Below, piece after piece: positions 7,878-16,493 of a stretch of 64,000 nt of DNA. The notes below the pieces were generated by a model. That model was not told the origin of the DNA, did not search any database, and worked only from the letters and a program-made list of their open reading frames with translations. The DNA lies in contig CAWEOT010000015.1 of the NCBI GenBank assembly GCA_963810775.1, positions 496,001-560,000 of the forward strand. The letters are read 5' to 3'. Every line of letters starts with the position of its first letter. The stretch's first letter is position 1. Source of the stretch: DATBVX01 sp963810775 (GTDB lineage Bacteria > Pseudomonadota > Gammaproteobacteria > Steroidobacterales > Steroidobacteraceae). A program made the translations under genes and the position numbers.

Positions 7878-8357
7878 ATGATCTGGAAGCCCGAACTCAC
7901 GGTCGCGGCGGTGGTTGAGCAGCAGGGTCGCTTTCTCATCGTGGAGGAACGTGTTGCTCGCCGCCTGGTATTCAATCAGCCGGCTGGCCATGTCGAAGAA
8001 GGCGAAGATCTGCTCCACGCCGTGGTGCGCGAGACCCTCGAAGAAACAGCCTGGCGATTTCAGCCGCAGGCGATCGTCGGCATTTACCTGTGGAAGAATC
8101 CCGCCAACGACAAATCCTTCCTGCGTGTTGCCTATACTGGAATCGCAGACCACCACGATCCGCGCCGGCCTCTGGACCATGCGATCCTGCGCGTTCACTG
8201 GCTGACGCGTGAGCAGCTGCTCGGTCGCGAGGCACACTTGCGTTCGCCGATGGTCCTGCGTTGCGTGGCCGATTACCTCGACGGCACCCGTCTGCCACTC
8301 GAGTTACTGACCCATCTGCCGTTTGAGCAGGTCGAAGCGCGCGCCGCTGTCCTGTAG
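7878..8357 (+). CDS. nudJ: NUDIX phosphatase NudJ
   Basis: A 159-residue NUDIX hydrolase with an intact box (GHVEEGEDLLHAVVRETLEE followed by TAW; about residues 37-60). The start MIWKPELTVAAVVEQQGRFLIVEE and the position directly before mnmA match E. coli NudJ (YmfB), a phosphatase acting on nucleoside triphosphates, HMP pyrophosphate and isoprenoid pyrophosphates. The nearby ATG at 7867 runs into a stop after four codons, so 7878 is the start. The nudJ-mnmA pairing is conserved across gammaproteobacteria. Confidence 0.9.
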   Translation: MIWKPELTVAAVVEQQGRFLIVEERVARRLVFNQPAGHVEEGEDLLHAVVRETLEETAWRFQPQAIVGIYLWKNPANDKSFLRVAYTGIADHHDPRRPLDHAILRVHWLTREQLLGREAHLRSPMVLRCVADYLDGTRLPLELLTHLPFEQVEARAAVL

Positions 8358-8386
8358 CGAACCTGCCGTGGAGTCGCTGCGGCTCT

Positions 8387-8392
8387 TATAAT
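8387..8392 (+). promoter_or_regulatory. Candidate -10 box (TATAAT) just before mnmA
   Basis: A perfect TATAAT lies seven bases before the mnmA GTG start (8399). Transcription from it would begin at about the start codon, giving a leaderless mRNA. The -35 match (CTGCCG at 18 bases, TGCCGT at 17 bases) is weak. It is uncertain whether mnmA depends on this or on read-through from upstream. Confidence 0.35.
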
Positions 8393-8398
8393 GAAGGG

Positions 8399-9538
8399 GT
8401 GAGCTCGAATAGGCCTCTCGTGATCGCCGCCATGTCCGGCGGTGTGGATTCCGCCGTTGCTGCCCTGTTGCTGCTGGAGCAGGGCTATCGCGTCCAGGGT
8501 CTGTTCATGAGCAACTGGGAGGCAGACGACGACGGCTACTGCACCAGTGCCCAGGATTTCCAGGACGCGCGCCGGGTGTGCGATGAGCTCGAAATCCCGT
8601 TGCACAAGGTCAACTTCGCCGCCGAGTATCGTGCCGAGGTCTTCGAGCAATTCCTGGCGGAGCATCGTCTCGGCCGAACCCCAAACCCCGACGTGCTCTG
8701 CAATCGGCAGATCAAGTTCGGCACCTGCTTCGCCTATGCAAGGCGTCTCGGGGCCGAACGATTCGCGACCGGTCACTACGCTCGAATCCACACGACTTCG
8801 TCCAGCCACAGATTGCTGAAAGGCATCGATGCGGGGAAGGACCAGAGCTACTTCCTGCACGGCATCGATCCAGCAGTGCTGCCCTACACTCTGTTTCCGC
8901 TCGGGAACCTAACGAAGCAGGAGGTGCGTCGGCGCGCGCACGACTCAGCCTTGCCGGTGTTCGACAAGAGGGACAGCACCGGTATCTGTTTCATCGGTGA
9001 GCGGCCTTTCCAGTCATTCCTGTCCCAGTACCTGCCGGCACAACCGGGTGCGATCGAGACACCGGAAGAACATGTCATTGGACGGCACCAGGGTCTCATG
9101 TACTACACCCTGGGGCAGCGCCACGGTATCGGTATCGGCGGGATTGCGGGCGGCCCGGAGGAGCCCTGGTACGTCGCGGCGAAAGACCAGGACCGCAACG
9201 TCCTGATCGTCGTGCAGGGCCGCGATCATCCACTGTTGCTCAGCAGTTCGTTTCGCACCGGTCCGATCCACTGGCTCGCACCTCCAGCTGGCGAGCGAAC
9301 TCTTGGCTGCAGCGTGCGCGTGCGCTATCGGCAGGCTGACCAGCCATGCACACTCGTCTGGGACGCCGACGGCGCGCAGGTCAGCCTCGAAGCGCCTCAG
9401 CGCGCGATAACTCCCGGTCAATCGGCGGTGTTTTACGACGGTGAAACCTGTCTCGGCGGCGCAGTGATCGAGCACATCGCGTCCACGGCGCGCTGCTCCA
9501 GCGACCACGCTGCGCCTGCACGTCGAATGTCGATATAA
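8399..9538 (+). CDS. mnmA: tRNA-specific 2-thiouridylase MnmA
   Basis: A 379-residue enzyme that makes 2-thiouridine at wobble position 34 of tRNAs for Lys, Glu and Gln, using ATP and sulphur relayed from the IscS/Tus chain. It has the PP-loop SGGVDS (residues 13-18), catalytic Cys101 in DVLCNRQIKF and Cys197 in TGICFIGER, plus the C-terminal beta-barrel of the family. Translation starts at GTG with GAAGGG immediately upstream, too close for a good Shine-Dalgarno. The last codons overlap a TATAAT that probably serves acnA. Confidence 0.96.
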   Translation: MSSNRPLVIAAMSGGVDSAVAALLLLEQGYRVQGLFMSNWEADDDGYCTSAQDFQDARRVCDELEIPLHKVNFAAEYRAEVFEQFLAEHRLGRTPNPDVLCNRQIKFGTCFAYARRLGAERFATGHYARIHTTSSSHRLLKGIDAGKDQSYFLHGIDPAVLPYTLFPLGNLTKQEVRRRAHDSALPVFDKRDSTGICFIGERPFQSFLSQYLPAQPGAIETPEEHVIGRHQGLMYYTLGQRHGIGIGGIAGGPEEPWYVAAKDQDRNVLIVVQGRDHPLLLSSSFRTGPIHWLAPPAGERTLGCSVRVRYRQADQPCTLVWDADGAQVSLEAPQRAITPGQSAVFYDGETCLGGAVIEHIASTARCSSDHAAPARRMSI

Positions 9539-9539
9539 T
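9534..9539 (+). promoter_or_regulatory. acnA: Candidate acnA -10 box overlapping the mnmA stop codon
   Basis: A perfect TATAAT overlaps the mnmA TAA stop (9536-9538). It would give an acnA 5' leader of about 36 bases carrying the strong GGAGG ribosome-binding site. The -35 region (TGCGCC at 17 bases) is poor, so an activator may be needed or the match may be chance. Confidence 0.4.
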
Positions 9540-9581
9540 TCGTAACCTCTTCGCCCCACGCCGGGCGTTCCCGGAGGTAGC

Positions 9582-12275
9582 ATGAGCGATAGCTTCAAGA
9601 CGCGGTCCCAACTGCGGGTTGGTGAGCGTTCCTATGAGATCAGGAGCCTTGCTGCTCTCAAGGCTCAGCACCTCGAACGCCTGCCCTTTTCGCTCAAGAT
9701 CCTTCTCGAGAACCTGTTGCGCTTCGAGGACGGCATCAGCGTGACGCGTGCGGATATCGAAGCGCTTCTCGATTGGGACCCGCAGGCGCAGCCGAGCCAC
9801 GAAATCTCTTTCACGCCGAGCCGCGTGATCATGCAGGACTTCACCGGTGTGCCGGCCATCGTCGACCTGGCCGCGATGCGCGAAGCGATGGTCAAGCTGG
9901 GCGGAGATCCGGAAGAGATTAACCCGCTCGCGCCCGCTGAACTGGTGATAGATCACTCCGTGCAGGTGGACGAGTACGGCAGTAACAAGTCGCTCTCGCT
10001 CAACAACCTGATCGAGTTCCAGCGCAACGGCGAGCGTTACGCGTTCCTGCGTTGGGGCCAGACGGCGTTTCGCAACTTCAAGGTAGTTCCGCCGAATACC
10101 GGTATCGTCCACCAGGTCAACATTGAGCACCTGGCGCGCGTGGTGTTCGACGACGAGCGCGACGGCGCTCGCCATGCATTCCCGGACACTCTGGTCGGCA
10201 CGGACTCGCACACGACGATGGTGAATGCGCTCGGGGTGCTTGGGTGGGGAGTGGGCGGCATCGAGGCTGAGGCGGCGATGTTAGGTCAGCCAGTGACGAT
10301 GCTGATTCCGCAGGTCATCGGTTTCAGGCTTGCCGGAAGTCTCAAGCCTGGCGCCACCGCCACAGACCTGGTGCTCACGGTCACCGAGATGCTACGCAAG
10401 AAAGGCGTGGTCGATAAGTTCGTCGAGTTCTTCGGTGACGGACTCAGCAATCTGCCGCTCGCAGATCGCGCCACTATCGCCAACATGTCGCCTGAATTCG
10501 GCAGCACTTGTGCAATCTTCCCAATCGACCAGGAGACGCTCCGTTACCTTGAACTTTCAGGCCGCACCAAGGACCACATCGAACTCGTCGCCGCCTATGC
10601 CAAGGCTCAAGGGCTGTGGCGTGCCGACGGACAGCCCGCGGCGCACTACACCGATGTACTGAGTCTGGACCTTGGTACGGTCGAGCCGAGCCTGGCCGGT
10701 CCGCGCCGCCCGCAGGATCGCGTGCCGTTGCGCAACGCCAAGGCCGTCTACCAGCAGAGCGTGAAGAAAATGGCGGACGAGCGTGCGCAGAAGAATCCTT
10801 CCGCACAGGGCGTCGCCCCGGTCACGTTGGATGGCCAGACCTTCGAGCTGCGTGATGGCGCGGTGCTTATCGCGGCCATCACGAGCTGTACGAACACGTC
10901 CAATCCGGTGGTGATGGTCGGTGCGGGTCTGCTGGCGCGCAATGCACGCCAGCGCGGCCTGAAGACCAAGCCGTGGGTGAAGACCAGCCTCGCACCCGGC
11001 TCGCGGGTCGTTACCGACTACCTGACCAAAGCGAATCTGATCGACGATCTCGGCGCGTTGGGGTTCTTCACGGTGGGCTATGGATGCACCACCTGCATCG
11101 GCAACTCTGGCCCGCTCCGGCCGGAAATTTCGGCGGCCGTGAAAGCCGGCGACATTGTCGGTTGCTCGGTGTTATCGGGAAACCGCAATTTCGAAGGTCG
11201 CGTGCACCCTGAGGTGAAGATGAATTTCCTCGCCTCCCCGCCCCTGGTCGTGGCTTATGCACTCGCGGGCTCGCTCGATGTCGATCTGAACAACGAGCCG
11301 CTTGGTCACGGTGCGGACGGCAAGCCCGCCTATCTCAAGGATCTCTGGCCGAGTGACCGCGAGGTGCACGACACGATTCGCCGCGCGGTGGACTCGGCAA
11401 TGTTCCGCAAGAGCTACGCCAGCGTGTTCGCCGGCGATGAGCACTGGAACGGTATTCGTGTGCCACAGGGCAAGATCTATGCGTGGGACGCGGCATCCAC
11501 ATATGTGAAAAACCCGCCCTATTTCGACGGCATGGACATGACGCCGAAGAGTGTCGGCGACATCAGCGAGGCCTACGTCCTGGCGCTGCTCGGCGACTCG
11601 GTCACGACCGATCACATCTCTCCCGCCGGCAACATTGCCAAGACCAGCCCCGCGGCGCAGTACCTCATGAGCCTCGGGGTGAAACCGGCGGACTTCAATT
11701 CTTACGGCTCGCGGCGTGGCAATCATGAAGTGATGATGCGTGGCACCTTTGCGAATATTCGCCTGCGAAACTTGCTTCTGCCGGGAACCGAGGGCGGCGT
11801 GACACTGCACATCCCCTCGGGCGAGCAAATGAGCATCTATGACGCCGCCATGCGCTACAAGCAGAGCAGCACTTCGCTCATTGTCATCGCGGGCAAGGAG
11901 TACGGCACCGGCTCCTCGAGAGACTGGGCCGCCAAGGGGACCATGCTGCTCGGAGTGCGCGCCGTGATCGCGGAAAGTTTCGAGCGCATACACCGCTCGA
12001 ACCTCATCGGTATGGGAGTGCTCCCATTGCAATTCCGCGACGGCGAAAACGCGCAATCGCTGGGACTCACCGGCACGGAAATCTACACGATCGACGGTCT
12101 TGACGGCGGCAAGGCACAGAGCGTTACCGTGAGCGCACGGCCACCTTCCGGAAAACAGATTCGCTTCACCGCCCGGGTGCGAATCGATACACCGAAAGAA
12201 CGCGAGTACTTCCGCCACGGCGGAATCCTGCACTATGTGCTGCGTCAGCTTGCGGCCGGTGAACGCGCGGCATGA
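9582..12275 (+). CDS. acnA: Aconitate hydratase A
   Basis: An 897-residue monomeric aconitase (same size class as E. coli AcnA, 891) that converts citrate to isocitrate through cis-aconitate. The three [4Fe-4S] ligands are visible: Cys436 in TSCTNTSNP, and Cys502 and Cys505 in GCTTCIGNSGP. The swivel domain carries GKEYGTGSSRDWAAKG, with the substrate-binding Ser/Arg. A strong GGAGG lies six bases before the ATG. It follows mnmA by 43 bases and precedes a HAD phosphatase. Confidence 0.97.
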   Translation: MSDSFKTRSQLRVGERSYEIRSLAALKAQHLERLPFSLKILLENLLRFEDGISVTRADIEALLDWDPQAQPSHEISFTPSRVIMQDFTGVPAIVDLAAMREAMVKLGGDPEEINPLAPAELVIDHSVQVDEYGSNKSLSLNNLIEFQRNGERYAFLRWGQTAFRNFKVVPPNTGIVHQVNIEHLARVVFDDERDGARHAFPDTLVGTDSHTTMVNALGVLGWGVGGIEAEAAMLGQPVTMLIPQVIGFRLAGSLKPGATATDLVLTVTEMLRKKGVVDKFVEFFGDGLSNLPLADRATIANMSPEFGSTCAIFPIDQETLRYLELSGRTKDHIELVAAYAKAQGLWRADGQPAAHYTDVLSLDLGTVEPSLAGPRRPQDRVPLRNAKAVYQQSVKKMADERAQKNPSAQGVAPVTLDGQTFELRDGAVLIAAITSCTNTSNPVVMVGAGLLARNARQRGLKTKPWVKTSLAPGSRVVTDYLTKANLIDDLGALGFFTVGYGCTTCIGNSGPLRPEISAAVKAGDIVGCSVLSGNRNFEGRVHPEVKMNFLASPPLVVAYALAGSLDVDLNNEPLGHGADGKPAYLKDLWPSDREVHDTIRRAVDSAMFRKSYASVFAGDEHWNGIRVPQGKIYAWDAASTYVKNPPYFDGMDMTPKSVGDISEAYVLALLGDSVTTDHISPAGNIAKTSPAAQYLMSLGVKPADFNSYGSRRGNHEVMMRGTFANIRLRNLLLPGTEGGVTLHIPSGEQMSIYDAAMRYKQSSTSLIVIAGKEYGTGSSRDWAAKGTMLLGVRAVIAESFERIHRSNLIGMGVLPLQFRDGENAQSLGLTGTEIYTIDGLDGGKAQSVTVSARPPSGKQIRFTARVRIDTPKEREYFRHGGILHYVLRQLAAGERAA

Positions 12276-12327
12276 GCTCCGGATCGACCGACATGCAGGC
12301 GCAAGTCTTCCCTTGAGCACGGCCGCG

Positions 12328-13041
12328 ATGGTGCCGGACGCACGCGTCAGGCGGATCGCGCTGTTCGATCTCGACGGCACGCTGACCCGCCGCGACACAC
12401 TGATGCCCTACCTGCTTGGCTTCGGAGTGCGCGCCCCAATAAGGTTGCTGCGACTACTCGTCTGCCTGCCCGGCGCGCTGTTCCACTATGCATTTCACGG
12501 GCGTGATCGCGGAGAGTTGAAGGAGACATTGATTACCGCAGCGCTGGCGGGCAGCACGCGCGCGCAGATCGCCCGCTGGAACGAGAAATTTGTCCCGCGC
12601 CTGCTGCGCGCTGGCATGCACTCACAGGCACTCAAGCAGGTCGCAGCGCATCGTGCGCGCGGGGACTACCTCGTGCTCATGTCAGCGAGCCCGGATCTCT
12701 ACATCCCGGCCATCGCGCGTGCACTTGGGTTCAATGAAACGATCTGCACTGCTGTGCGCTGGGACGGGATGATTCTAAACGGCGAGCTGCTTACGCCGAA
12801 TCGGCGTGGCGAAGAAAAATTGCAGTGCGTCCTCGCGCTGCGCAGGCGTCACACCGACGTCCCCATCACCGCTTACGGCAATAGCGCGTCTGATCTGCCC
12901 CACCTCGGCGCGTGCGAGCACCCCTACCTCGTGCAGGGAGATCCGCATGCCGTGCGGGAGGCCGCGCGAATTGGCGTTCAGATCGGTTGGCCGCATATTG
13001 AATCCTCGCGCACTTCCGTATCGACTCAGTCGCGCGGGTAA
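12328..13041 (+). CDS. HAD-superfamily IB phosphatase
   Basis: A 237-residue HAD hydrolase of the phosphoserine phosphatase-like subfamily IB. Motif I is LFDLDGTLTRRD (nucleophile Asp), motif II the MSASPDLY serine, and motif III/IV GNSASDLPHL. A helical cap with hydrophobic stretches follows motif I. The family includes phosphatases of phosphoserine and lysophospholipids; the substrate is not predictable here. I chose the ATG at 12328, five residues before the first core strand; longer in-frame starts would overlap acnA. It is 52 bases behind acnA and may be co-transcribed. Confidence 0.8.
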   Translation: MVPDARVRRIALFDLDGTLTRRDTLMPYLLGFGVRAPIRLLRLLVCLPGALFHYAFHGRDRGELKETLITAALAGSTRAQIARWNEKFVPRLLRAGMHSQALKQVAAHRARGDYLVLMSASPDLYIPAIARALGFNETICTAVRWDGMILNGELLTPNRRGEEKLQCVLALRRRHTDVPITAYGNSASDLPHLGACEHPYLVQGDPHAVREAARIGVQIGWPHIESSRTSVSTQSRG

Positions 13042-13115
13042 CTGTCTGCCTTTGGTGTCCAGATACTACATCAGGTAGTCGATCTATCATATTGATATAT
13101 CATAAGTATAAATGG
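13042..13115. other. AT-rich convergent intergenic patch
   Basis: This is the gap between the convergent HAD phosphatase and EamA transporter genes. It is markedly AT-rich from about 13080 to 13112 and holds a perfect 10-base palindrome TGATATATCA (13093-13102) and a weak 5-bp hairpin (13065-13079). There is no T-run, so it is not a convincing intrinsic terminator; it may be a protein-binding site or just relaxed sequence. Confidence 0.3.
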
Positions 13116-14039
13116 TCAGTCAGGGGCGGCTGAGCCATCGGCGGAAGCGCGCTCGCGCGCTCCCCGCGTCACATGTTGAGCTCGAGCCGCCAGCACGATC
13201 GCAAGCAGCACCAGCACGCCCCCGCCGAGAGTCGCCGCAGGCACGGGCTCGTGAAACAACAGCCAGCCGAGAATTGACGCCAGGATCGGCTCACCCAGGA
13301 GCGTGACAGCCACGAATTCCGGCTTGAGCTGCCGCAGCGAATAGTTGTAGCCGCTGTGACCAATCACCTGCGAAACCACCGCGATACCCACGAGCGCCCA
13401 CCATGTGCTCACGTCGAAGCCGAACATCGGCGTGCCACTCGGGAGGGCCGCTACCCAAAGCCACACCGCGGCGCTCCCATACGCCAGCGCTACGTAGGGT
13501 CCAAATGCGACCGTGCGTTGTACACGCTGGGCAGTGAGGAGGTACGCCCCCATGCACACGGCCCCCAGCAGCGCGAGCAGGTCGCCCCGCAACGTGCCGG
13601 CCCCGATCGCCACGCTGCCACTGGCAATGATTACCGACCCGAGGATGCTGAGGCCGATCGCAATGGCCATGAGTCGCGACAGATGCACGGTGCCTGTCAG
13701 ACGGCCGATTACCGCCACCCACACCGGCGCTGTCGATACAAGCAGTACGCTGTTGCTGATCGAGGTGAACTTGAGGGAGCTGATCCAGGTCGCGAAGTGA
13801 CCAGCGAGCAACGCGCCCGCCGCTGCCGTGAGAAGCAGCTCCCGACGCCTGACACTGCGGAAGGCGCCCCGATCTCGCGCTAGTACGAGCGGAAGAACGA
13901 TTCCCGTCGCGAGCGTCAGTCGCCAGGCTGCGATCGCCAGCGGTTCGGCTCCGTTCGCCAGGCGCACAAATATGGCGCCGTGAGCGACCGCGATCACCGC
14001 GACCGCCAGAACCAGCAACGGTGAAACGCGACTGACCAA
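13116..14039 (-). CDS. EamA/DMT-family transporter
   Basis: A 307-residue integral membrane protein with about ten hydrophobic segments and the internal duplication of the drug/metabolite transporter superfamily (two EamA domains; the second contains SQVIGHSGYNYSLRQL and EPILASILGWLLF). Such proteins export amino acids, metabolites or drugs. It starts at a TTG immediately after the TGA of the DAHP synthase gene and is the third gene of a kynA-aroG-EamA unit, so an aromatic amino acid or a kynurenine-type product is a plausible substrate. That is inference from context only. Confidence 0.85.
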   Translation of the reverse strand: MVSRVSPLLVLAVAVIAVAHGAIFVRLANGAEPLAIAAWRLTLATGIVLPLVLARDRGAFRSVRRRELLLTAAAGALLAGHFATWISSLKFTSISNSVLLVSTAPVWVAVIGRLTGTVHLSRLMAIAIGLSILGSVIIASGSVAIGAGTLRGDLLALLGAVCMGAYLLTAQRVQRTVAFGPYVALAYGSAAVWLWVAALPSGTPMFGFDVSTWWALVGIAVVSQVIGHSGYNYSLRQLKPEFVAVTLLGEPILASILGWLLFHEPVPAATLGGGVLVLLAIVLAARAQHVTRGARERASADGSAAPD

Positions 14040-15137
14040 TCAGGCTGAGGACGATCGTCTCAGGGACGGAACGATACGCGCGCACGATGACAGGCGCGCA
14101 TGCAGGTCCAGAAGCAGCCGTTCGGTCGTCGCCCAGTCCATGCAGGCGTCGGTAACCGAAACCCCGTACTTGAGTTGCTTCAGATCGGCCGGGATCGACT
14201 GGTTGCCACCGCGGAGGTTGCTCTCCAGCATCAGGCCCACGATTGAATTGTTGCCGTCGAGAATCTGCGCGATGCAGTTCTCGGCGACCAGCGGTTGCAG
14301 CGCCGGATCCTTGTTCGAATTGCCGTGGCTGCAGTCGACCACGATGTTGCCCGGCAACCGTGCGCGCGCGAGCTCCTGCTCACACAAAGCGATGCTTACC
14401 GCGTCGTAGTTGGTGCGCCCTCCACCACCGCGCAGCACCACATGGGCGTGCGCGTTGCCGCGCGTATGGAACACGGCCGATTGCCCCTGCTGGGTGATGC
14501 CCAAGAAATGATGTGGGTGGCGCACTGAGTGCAGCGCGTTGATGGCCACGCTCAGAGTGCCGTCCGTTCCATTCTTGAACCCGACCGGGGTCGAGAGACC
14601 GCTCGCCAGTTCCCGATGGGTCTGCGATTCAGTGGTCCGCGCGCCGATGGCGGTCCAGCTCACCAGCTCGGACAGGTACTGCGGCATGATCGGATCGAGC
14701 GCCTCAGTGGCCGCCGACAGACCTTCCTCGGCAAGATGCAACAACAGCTCGCGCGCCAGCCGGATGCCTTTTTCAATGTGGAAGGAATCGTCCATATCGG
14801 GGTCGTTGATCAGGCCCTTCCAACCGACCGTAGTGCGCGGTTTCTCGAAATACACGCGCATGATGAGCAGCATGGTGCTTTCCACGCGTCGTGCGAGTCG
14901 CGCGAGGTGTTGCGCGTAGTCGCGTGCGGCCGCGACGTCGTGAATCGAACACGGACCGACGACAGCAAAGATCCTCGGATCCTTGCGCTCCAGAATGTCG
15001 CGAATCATCCCGCGCGATCGGAACACCGTGTCCGAAGCACGCGCGGTGAGTGGCAGCGCGCGCTTGATGTCCTCGGGCGTCGGCAGTACCTCGCTCGAAA
15101 TGACGTTGACGTTGTAAAGGCGATCGGGAGTGCTCAC
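14040..15137 (-). CDS. aroG: 3-deoxy-7-phosphoheptulonate (DAHP) synthase, class I AroFGH type
   Basis: This enzyme condenses PEP and erythrose 4-phosphate to DAHP, the first step of the shikimate pathway. The 365 residues show the AroFGH motifs VVGPCSIHD, MRVYFEKPRTTVGWKG, ARTTESQTHR and VDCSHGNSNKDP. Start choice: the GTG at 15137 overlaps the kynA TGA as GTGA and has AGGA seven bases upstream. An earlier in-frame GTG at 15158 would overlap kynA by 25 bases and has GGAG too close. Which aromatic amino acid inhibits it cannot be read with confidence; homologs are feedback-regulated. Lying directly behind a tryptophan-degrading enzyme is unusual. Confidence 0.95.
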   Translation of the reverse strand: MSTPDRLYNVNVISSEVLPTPEDIKRALPLTARASDTVFRSRGMIRDILERKDPRIFAVVGPCSIHDVAAARDYAQHLARLARRVESTMLLIMRVYFEKPRTTVGWKGLINDPDMDDSFHIEKGIRLARELLLHLAEEGLSAATEALDPIMPQYLSELVSWTAIGARTTESQTHRELASGLSTPVGFKNGTDGTLSVAINALHSVRHPHHFLGITQQGQSAVFHTRGNAHAHVVLRGGGGRTNYDAVSIALCEQELARARLPGNIVVDCSHGNSNKDPALQPLVAENCIAQILDGNNSIVGLMLESNLRGGNQSIPADLKQLKYGVSVTDACMDWATTERLLLDLHARLSSCARIVPSLRRSSSA

Positions 15138-16009
15138 ATCGAGGTCCTGACGGTCCACAGCTCCGGGAATAGCCGCATGTCGAGCGCTTTGCCGAGGTAC
15201 GAGACGCCACCCGTGCCACCGGTGCCGCGCTTGTAGCCGATGATGCGTTCCACGGTTTTCATATGGCTGAAGCGCCAGAGTTGGAACTTGTAGTCCAGAT
15301 CGACCAGCTTTTCGGCCAGCTCGTACAGATCCCAGTGAGTCTGCACGTTGTGGTAGACGCCGAGCCAGGCCGCGGCAACCTGCTTGTGCGGCTGGTAGGG
15401 CTGGGTGAAGTCCCGATCGATATAATCGCGCGGAATGTCGTAGCCACGCCTGCTCAGCAGACGCAGGGATTCATCGTAGAGACTCGGCGTCTGGAGCTGG
15501 CGCTCCAATGCTGCGTAAAGCTGCGGATCACGCCGGTGTACTTCGATCATTTCGGCGTTCTTGTTGCCGAGCATGAATTCGAGCGTGCGGTACTGGTAGG
15601 ACTGAAAGCCCGAGGCACGCCCAAGGTCGTTGCGGAAATTCGAGTAGTCGAAGGGGGTCATCGTCGACAGCACGTCCCAGCTCTGCGTGAGTTGCGTCTG
15701 AATGCGCGACACGCGCGACAGCATCTTGAAGGAGGGACCGAGGTCGTCGCGCCGTATGCAGTCGGTTGCAGCGCTGATCTCGTGCAGGCACAGCTTGATC
15801 CACAATTCGCTCGCCTGGTGGATGATGATGAACAGCATCTCGTCATGGTGACTGGAGACGGGCTTCTGCGCGCTCAGCAGCAGGTCGAGGCGCAGGTACT
15901 CGCCGTAACTCTGGGACGAACCCAGGTCCCAGTGAACCTGCTCGTCGCTCAGGTCGACACTTGGCTTGCCGCCCTTCTCGGGGCTGTCGCTTTCATCTGG
16001 CGCAGTCAT
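15134..16009 (-). CDS. kynA: Tryptophan 2,3-dioxygenase
   Basis: A 291-residue haem dioxygenase that opens the indole ring of L-tryptophan to N-formylkynurenine, the first step of the kynurenine route. His64 in FIIIHQASELW corresponds to the substrate-binding histidine and His249 in WRFSHMKTVERIIG to the proximal haem ligand of the Xanthomonas enzyme. The TGGTGG loop near the C terminus is conserved. It appears to be the first gene of an operon with aroG and an EamA transporter. No kynurenine formamidase or kynureninase is in the window. Confidence 0.96.
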   Translation of the reverse strand: MTAPDESDSPEKGGKPSVDLSDEQVHWDLGSSQSYGEYLRLDLLLSAQKPVSSHHDEMLFIIIHQASELWIKLCLHEISAATDCIRRDDLGPSFKMLSRVSRIQTQLTQSWDVLSTMTPFDYSNFRNDLGRASGFQSYQYRTLEFMLGNKNAEMIEVHRRDPQLYAALERQLQTPSLYDESLRLLSRRGYDIPRDYIDRDFTQPYQPHKQVAAAWLGVYHNVQTHWDLYELAEKLVDLDYKFQLWRFSHMKTVERIIGYKRGTGGTGGVSYLGKALDMRLFPELWTVRTSM

Positions 16010-16142
16010 ACCGAGGAGTATAGAGCAGGAGCTGGTGGACGTCGGGTGACACCTGACGACGGCGCCGGCGACCTATGTTTGCGGGTGTGCCTCGTGAGAC
16101 ACCGCTAAGAATAGCCGTGATCCGGCGCTGTCGGCACGGTTG

Positions 16143-16493
16143 TCACCCGACGGCCGCCGGCGACTGCTCCTCTCCGCCGTCCGGGCCGTAGAAGATCACC
16201 CACAACGTCAGGTCCTGCGAAAAAAACTCGAAACGGTGCACGACACCCGCGGGCGCGAACAGGAAATCGCCCGGCCCGAACGTCATGCGCTCGTTGCCGA
16301 CGACATACGTTCCCGAGCCAGCGACCACGATATAAACCTCGTCACGCCGGTGCGGTTGCTGCGGGTCGATGTTTTGTGGCTGATAGAGCTCGACTTCGAG
16401 CTGGCCGCGTTCGAGCAGGACAGCGTAGCGCTCACCATTCGGGCCTGGGATTGCCTTGCGGGCCTCTTCGATCGAGATGCGAAATCGTGTCAT
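16143..16493 (-). CDS. Small cupin-domain protein
   Basis: A 116-residue single-domain cupin. The metal-site motifs are recognisable: PHRRDEVYIVVAGSG (motif 1) and PGDFLFAPAGVVHRFEF (motif 2). The typical first HxH is replaced by PHR, so metal binding may be partial. The ATG at 16493 overlaps the ygjP stop by four bases. It is the third gene of a fadH-ygjP-cupin unit. Substrate and role are unknown; small stand-alone cupins include isomerases, dioxygenases and sugar-binding proteins. Confidence 0.8.
   Translation of the reverse strand: MTRFRISIEEARKAIPGPNGERYAVLLERGQLEVELYQPQNIDPQQPHRRDEVYIVVAGSGTYVVGNERMTFGPGDFLFAPAGVVHRFEFFSQDLTLWVIFYGPDGGEEQSPAAVG

Noticed and set aside
11172..12398. 408-codon open frame antisense to acnA
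   Set aside because: It covers the C-terminal half of acnA on the other strand, without recognisable domain or start signal.
13042..13115. AT-rich palindromic patch as mobile-element or att site
   Set aside because: Only a 10-base palindrome is present, with no flanking direct repeats, integrase or tRNA; it is more likely a convergent intergenic spacer.
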